Assembly: GCA_019359035.1 (NCBI GenBank)
Contig: JAHHIC010000031.1
Location: 124,001 to 188,000, forward strand
DNA: 64,000 nucleotides
Source: Scytonematopsis contorta HA4267-MV1
Lineage (GTDB): Bacteria; Cyanobacteriota; Cyanobacteriia; Cyanobacteriales; Nostocaceae
Direction of reading: 5' to 3'
Shown: positions 59,661-64,000 of the stretch, one piece after another
Layout: every line of letters starts with the position of its first letter
Position numbering within the stretch: the stretch's first letter is position 1
Notes under the pieces: model-generated
What the model was told of the DNA's origin: nothing
Databases searched by the model: none
Seen by the model: the letters and a program-made list of their open reading frames with translations, nothing else
Program-made: the position numbers and the translations under genes

Positions 59661-61379
59661 ATGAAAATTGCGATTGCCCAACTTAATCCCACAATTGGTG
59701 ATTGCTGTGGAAATGCCCAAAAAATTTTAGAAGCAGCGCAACATGCTTATGCTGCGGGTGCGCGATTATTATTAACTCCAGAATTATCTTTATGTGGATA
59801 CCCACCACGAGATTTATTACTAAATCCTAGTTTTGTAGAGGTTATGGAAATTACTCTACATAAATTAGCTATGGATTTACCTTCAGATTTAGCTGTACTA
59901 GTGGGAACTGTTAAAGAGAATATCAAAGCAAATGCAAATGGAGGCAAATCTTTATTTAACAGTATTGCCTTATTACAATCGGGAAAAGTACAGCAATATT
60001 TCCATAAACGCCTACTGCCAACTTATGATGTATTTGACGAAAAGCGCTATTTTGAAGCAGGATTACAAGCAAATTATTTTACTTTAAATGGTCTTGATAT
60101 AGGCGTTACAATTTGCGAAGATTTATGGAATGACGAAGAGTTTTGGGGTAAACGTAGCTATACAATAAATCCTATCGCAGATTTAGCGGTTTTGGGTGTA
60201 GATTTTATTATTAACTTGTCCGCTTCCCCTTATAGTGTGGGCAAAAATAATTTACGGGAAGCAATGTTAAAGCATAGCGCAATACGTTTTGGGAAGCCCA
60301 TTATTTACGTCAATCAAGTTGGGGGTAATGACGATTTAATTTTTGATGGTAGAAGTTTTGCTCTTAATAGCAAAGGTGAATTAGCTTGTCGTGCTCCTGG
60401 TTATATAACCGATTTATTGTTAGTAGAATATGACGAATTGCAACAAGATTTACTTAAGAGTTCCATCGCACCTCCGTACGAATGTGAGGAAGAGGAAATT
60501 TGGCAGTCTTTGGTTTTAGGACTACAAGATTACGTTCGTAAATGTAAGTTTAGCAAAGTAGTCTTAGGGTTAAGCGGTGGTATCGATTCTTCCCTTGTTG
60601 CGGCAATTGCAGTCGAAGCATTAGGTAAAGAAAATGTTTTGGGTGTACTAATGCCTTCTCCCTATAGCTCTGACCATTCAGTAAATGATGCTTTGGATTT
60701 AGGTAAAAATCTGGGAATAGAAACTAGTATTGTACCTATAGGTCAATTGATGGCAGAATATGATAAATCTTTAGGTAAATTATTTGCTGGTACAGAATTT
60801 GGATTAGCAGAAGAAAATATTCAATCCCGAATTCGTGGTAATTTATTGATGGCTATTTCCAATAAATTTGGACATTTATTATTATCTACTGGTAATAAGT
60901 CGGAAATGGCAGTTGGCTATTGTACTCTGTATGGTGATATGAACGGTGGTTTAGCAGTAATTGCTGATGTGCCCAAAACTCGCGTTTTCTCGATATGTAA
61001 CTGGCTAAACCGCAATAAAAAAATTATCCCGCAAAATGTCATCAGTAAACCACCCAGCGCTGAACTTAAACCCGGTCAAGTAGACCAAGATTCTTTACCA
61101 CCATACGAAATATTAGACGATATATTGTTGCGTTTTGTACAAATGCATCAGTCCGCAATACAAATAGTTGCTGCTGGACATAAGCCAGAAATAGTAGAAA
61201 AAGTGATTAAATTAGTCGGACGTTCAGAATTTAAACGTCGTCAAGCAGCACCTGGGTTGAAAATTACTGACCGTGCTTTTGGTACTGGTTGGAGAATGCC
61301 GGTTGCTAGTAATTGGGTGGGTGTGAAAAGTACTAGTAGCGTACAAGAAGTCATTACTAATATAATTGGTAATGGGTAA
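59661..61379 (+). CDS. nadE: Glutamine-dependent NAD+ synthetase
   Basis: Two-domain NadE of 572 residues. The N-terminal glutaminase of the nitrilase fold (1-270) has Glu in LLTPELSLCGYPPRDLL, Lys in YFHKRLLPTYD and the catalytic Cys in VTICEDLWND. The C-terminal ATP-pyrophosphatase domain has LGLSGGIDSSLVAAIA. It amidates NaAD to NAD using ammonia from glutamine. A 204-base gap separates it from nrtR, so an internal promoter is possible. The last residues (IIGNG) and stop come from a GGTAATGGGTAATT heptamer remnant. Confidence 0.97.
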   Translation: MKIAIAQLNPTIGDCCGNAQKILEAAQHAYAAGARLLLTPELSLCGYPPRDLLLNPSFVEVMEITLHKLAMDLPSDLAVLVGTVKENIKANANGGKSLFNSIALLQSGKVQQYFHKRLLPTYDVFDEKRYFEAGLQANYFTLNGLDIGVTICEDLWNDEEFWGKRSYTINPIADLAVLGVDFIINLSASPYSVGKNNLREAMLKHSAIRFGKPIIYVNQVGGNDDLIFDGRSFALNSKGELACRAPGYITDLLLVEYDELQQDLLKSSIAPPYECEEEEIWQSLVLGLQDYVRKCKFSKVVLGLSGGIDSSLVAAIAVEALGKENVLGVLMPSPYSSDHSVNDALDLGKNLGIETSIVPIGQLMAEYDKSLGKLFAGTEFGLAEENIQSRIRGNLLMAISNKFGHLLLSTGNKSEMAVGYCTLYGDMNGGLAVIADVPKTRVFSICNWLNRNKKIIPQNVISKPPSAELKPGQVDQDSLPPYEILDDILLRFVQMHQSAIQIVAAGHKPEIVEKVIKLVGRSEFKRRQAAPGLKITDRAFGTGWRMPVASNWVGVKSTSSVQEVITNIIGNG

Positions 61380-61461
61380 TTACCACAGCAATTCCTTTTT
61401 AAGTAGCAATTCATCCCACGCCAATTTTTCAAATATGGCGTGCGGCTTCTTGTTGTTTAAG

Positions 61462-62373
61462 CTAAATTTTGAACAAACAAGCAGCACCTACAACACCAAC
61501 AAATAATGTTCCAGGAATCGAAGATGATTCAGGCACACTTGTTATATCAATTGGAGTTAATAAAAAACCGCGACTTTCACCATTAAAATAGCCGTTACCA
61601 ATAATTTGCCCTTTATCATTAATATCAAACGCTTCCTCTAAATACCAACCTGAGCTTTGAGGAATCAAAGTATTGAGGTCTTGGGCTTTCCCATTGCTGT
61701 AAAGCCAAGCAATTATTGGCTCATCGGAATTGTTGTAGGAGATACCTACTACATCACCTCTTTCATTAATACCAAAAGGTACATTTCCAATCTTACCAAT
61801 TCCCTGAAAAGGTGATACAACAGTTTCTCGTTTACCCGTACGCTGATTATAAAGATAAGCCGTAATCCCACCGCTAAAGTTTCCAGAATTGTAGACTATT
61901 TGCCCTTTATCATTGATATCGTTAGGAATATCACCAAAACCAAAATCGATTATTCCTGTTAGCTGACTCCAAAAGAAAATTCTTCCTCCAACATCGTCAT
62001 AGCCTACCACTTCGCCTAAATTATTAATAGCAGTAGCTTCAACATATAATGGTGCATCTGGACTAATAGGAGGAAGAAGAGAACCAAAGTCTTGCACTGC
62101 TGTTCCGTCATTATTATATAGAAACTGCCCACTGACTCTTTCACCTTTATTGTTGATGGTTTTGCCTAATGTTCTAATTTTGCCAGAATCACTTATGCTG
62201 TCCCTGCGGTCGAAGAGATTACCGATATTAGTAATAGAATAAAGAGTTGCTGCAGTTACAGGACTAGAGGTGATAATACTCGCGAAACTTAGAGTTAAAA
62301 GTGTGAAAATTAGTTTGATAATATTTATTTTCATCTTCAAATTAGTTTTGTTTGCTTTACGATAAACATCCAT
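61462..62373 (-). CDS. Exported HAF-repeat protein with degenerate PEP-CTERM tail
   Basis: Protein of 303 residues (an internal Met at 62334 gives a cleaner signal peptide, MKINIIKLIFTLLTLSFASI). The mature part has HAF-type repeats, each with (A/D)INNxGxVVG or NDKGQI(I/V): ATAINNLGEVVGYD, NDINDKGQIVYN, GINERGDVVGIS and FDINDKGQIIGNG. The C-terminus SVPESSSIPGTLFVGVVGAA is PEP-CTERM-like but ends CLFKI with one Lys in place of the usual Arg-rich cluster. Probably a surface protein; function unknown. Convergent with nadE. Confidence 0.75.
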   Translation of the reverse strand: MDVYRKANKTNLKMKINIIKLIFTLLTLSFASIITSSPVTAATLYSITNIGNLFDRRDSISDSGKIRTLGKTINNKGERVSGQFLYNNDGTAVQDFGSLLPPISPDAPLYVEATAINNLGEVVGYDDVGGRIFFWSQLTGIIDFGFGDIPNDINDKGQIVYNSGNFSGGITAYLYNQRTGKRETVVSPFQGIGKIGNVPFGINERGDVVGISYNNSDEPIIAWLYSNGKAQDLNTLIPQSSGWYLEEAFDINDKGQIIGNGYFNGESRGFLLTPIDITSVPESSSIPGTLFVGVVGAACLFKI

Positions 62374-62889
62374 TAAAATATCAACCTCTTTATATCAAAG
62401 AAGCAGACATGCTCTCGCTATTTATAGTAAGAGTAATATTTTAATTCATTGCATTATTTAGCAGCATCAGTGTAGTTTCGCTAAAGGTTCTTGAATAATA
62501 AATCCTGCCAATAATGGAGCATGAAATTGATTGATATACATTAATCTTGGTACTTATTGGTCTCGTTATTCATCTAAGATGACTCAGCAAAAACCACAAT
62601 TAGGTAAGTAAATAATTAAGAAAAACTAGTATGTTGTAAAAATTTCGTAAATACTTACGTGTCAAAGATGTTATAGCATTAAAAAAAACATTAAAAAAAT
62701 CATTCCTAACTGAATTGATTCAAGAACTCTTTAGGGGTGCATTAATAAAAATAATCGTAGCCCCCTCCCCGTTTACGGGGAGGAGGTTGGGGGTGGGGTT
62801 TTCAACTACAGAACGACCATCTCTTAGCCAATACTTTGTTTGATTAACTCATCAAATTTTGGTCTAAAAATTTGGTCTAAAAATTTGGT
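62374..62889. other. Intergenic region with a C-rich hairpin and 13-bp repeats
   Basis: AT-rich up to about 62750. At 62758-62802 there is a hairpin of the C-rich family (CCCCTCCCCGT TT ACGGGGAGGAGG, then TTGGGGGTGGGG). At 62859-62897 three copies of TTGGTCTAAAAAT lead into and overlap the stop codon of the TPR gene. No gene was found. Confidence 0.6.
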
Positions 62890-63573
62890 CTAAATTGCTC
62901 GTAACATAGCCTCAACCCTAGAGACACCATCCATATCCTTACGTCGCGTATACAAATCACGGGCTTTTTGCAACAAGCGACTAGCTTCCGTTTTTTTGCC
63001 CTGTTGCTTGAGTGCAGCACCCATAAATTCATAGGTTTTGCCATTATTACGGTCGATTTCCATTGCTTGCTGAAATGCCCATTTAGAGGAGCTGATATCA
63101 CCCAAGCGCGATTGTGTTACTCCTAATCCCAAATAAGCATTTAGGTTACGACGATTGAGTTGTACCGCTTTCCGGTAAGCTTCCTTAGCGGACTTCATAT
63201 CTCCTAAATTACCGTGGATAAAACCGACAGCTTCATAAAAATCGCTACTTCTAGGATTAAGAGCGATTGCACGACGGTAAGAAACTAAAGCTTCGCGTAA
63301 TTTTCCTTGTCTTGCTTGCAAAAAGCCAATCCCAGAAAAAATAGTGGGATTTTTCGGCTGTATTGAAGCTGCTCGCTGATAAATAGCAATAGCACCCTCA
63401 TAGTCTCCAGCATTAACTAGAGAGCGCCCTTCCTGAAGCAATTGTTTAACTTCTTCATTAGTCCTACTACGTTGAGCTGCTGACACCTTAGGTTGAGCCA
63501 ATAAAGGCATTTGAGGTGTTGCTACGCTTCCGATTAAGAGAACACAAACAACAAAAAGCGACTTCCTGAACAC
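62890..63573 (-). CDS. Exported TPR protein
   Basis: Protein of 227 residues with a signal peptide (SLFVVCVLLIGSVATPQM) and about five tetratricopeptide repeats (for example GDYEGAIAIYQRAASIQPKN, GKLREALVSYRRAIALNPRS, DMKSAKEAYRKAVQLNRRN). TPR units bind partner proteins, so this is probably an envelope scaffold. The start is GTG. The 3' end is altered by a 13-bp direct repeat that overlaps the stop codon. No enzyme motif. Confidence 0.85.
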   Translation of the reverse strand: MFRKSLFVVCVLLIGSVATPQMPLLAQPKVSAAQRSRTNEEVKQLLQEGRSLVNAGDYEGAIAIYQRAASIQPKNPTIFSGIGFLQARQGKLREALVSYRRAIALNPRSSDFYEAVGFIHGNLGDMKSAKEAYRKAVQLNRRNLNAYLGLGVTQSRLGDISSSKWAFQQAMEIDRNNGKTYEFMGAALKQQGKKTEASRLLQKARDLYTRRKDMDGVSRVEAMLRAI

Positions 63574-63830
63574 AGTTACTTACCCGAAATTTTACAACTT
63601 TTTTTCAGAGTTGCCGTAATTGCTTGTCTATTAAATCAAAAAAAAAACAATTTGCAAACTCTACGGCGTTACTTTTAGAGAAAATTTTTTGGTGATTACC
63701 ACCAGATGCTTACCCTGTAGACTTTTAATCAAAGAACTGATTTACACACCCTGATAAATCGAATTTCACCAATTGCCAATCAAAAATTTAAAATTGATAT
63801 AAGGCGCATTCTATGTTTTAAGGCAAATTT
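63574..63830. other. Divergent intergenic region at the right edge
   Basis: AT-rich spacer between the TPR gene and the YbjQ-family gene, with an A9 run near 63640. AAGG eight bases before the ATG at 63831 serves as ribosome site. Nothing else seen. Confidence 0.5.
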
Positions 63831-64000
63831 ATGATTTTGACCACTACTGATGTTATTCAAGGTGCCGTAATTCAATCGTATTTAGGTATTGTTACGGCTG
63901 AAGTTGTCTACGGCAGCAATTTTCTGCGAGACTTTTTTGCTGGTATTCGCGATATTATTGGCGGACGCACCGGCAGTTACGAGCGCCTTTTTGAAGAAGG
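63831..64000 (+). CDS. YbjQ/UPF0145 family protein, partial (cut by window end)
   Basis: The first 56 residues of a protein that runs off the window. Visible sequence: MILTTTDVIQGAVIQSYLGI, VTAEVVYGSNFLRDFFAGIR, DIIGGRTGSYERLFEEG. This matches the start of the YbjQ (DUF74, heavy-metal-binding-domain) family, a pentameric beta-barrel of unknown function; complete members are about 105-115 residues. AAGG at a good distance supports the start. Confidence 0.85.
   Translation, partial: MILTTTDVIQGAVIQSYLGIVTAEVVYGSNFLRDFFAGIRDIIGGRTGSYERLFEE

Noticed and set aside
1-64000. tRNA, rRNA or complete insertion sequence
   Set aside because: No tRNA-like cloverleaf, rRNA segment or transposase frame was recognised; mobile DNA here appears only as non-autonomous elements.

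Overview
The window is chromosomal DNA from a cyanobacterium, most likely a filamentous heterocyst-forming type (Nostocales: Nostoc, Calothrix, Rivularia, Scytonema or a relative). The evidence is a photosystem I psaK gene, COP23 and PEP-CTERM proteins, a carotenoid oxygenase, menB/menD for phylloquinone, several conserved cyanobacterial unknowns, at least four HIP1 octamers (GCGATCGC), and many heptanucleotide tandem repeats (STRRs) typical of this group. Coding sequence is AT-rich. Gaps between genes are wide and crowded with repeats. No rRNA, tRNA, CRISPR array or intact transposase was seen.

Layout. 1-4.5 kb: a MITE-like element, a short repeat protein spliced onto a broken histidine kinase, then a large intact hybrid kinase. 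4.8-9.4 kb: a small unknown, a MOSC domain fused to an alkyltransferase-like domain, a short-chain dehydrogenase, a 35-bp tandem array, a PQQ-type sugar dehydrogenase and a small unknown. 10-18.4 kb: a kinase with an internal deletion, an SGNH hydrolase, an HMA-like protein, a tandem-repeat protein, a YtxH/DUF948 membrane cluster, a TPM-domain protein and precorrin-8X methylmutase. 18.5-31.9 kb: housekeeping genes (dapB, psaK, sufE, two G3E/CobW-type GTPases, a WD40 protein, a DciA-like protein, menD-menB, folB). 32.5-42.7 kb: a diguanylate cyclase, patatin, sugar acetyltransferase, remnant restriction-modification pair, ribokinase, Uma2, nucleoside hydrolase, a frameshifted Nudix gene and a dgcA-dgcN pair. 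43-56 kb: M48 protease, COP23, PEP-CTERM protein, carotenoid oxygenase, era, ddpX, yidD and a phytol-kinase-like gene among dense repeats. 56.6-61.4 kb: an NAD cluster pncB-nadD-nrtR-nadE. 61.4-64 kb: a HAF-repeat secreted protein, a TPR protein and the start of a YbjQ-family gene.

How parts fit together. The NAD cluster makes NaMN, NaAD and NAD in order and carries its own Nudix-type regulator. A 21-bp palindrome lies across the pncB promoter and is the best operator candidate. dgcA and dgcN overlap and probably form a D-glutamate route. menD and menB are co-directional and feed phylloquinone to photosystem I.

The strongest overall signal is the repeat landscape. Heptamer arrays run exactly up to start codons or over stop codons of many genes, and enter the coding sequence of menD, yidD and folB. 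A separate family of hairpin-ended elements shows compensatory base changes between copies, which implies selection on or recognition of the folded DNA or RNA. Several signalling and defence genes are visibly decaying.
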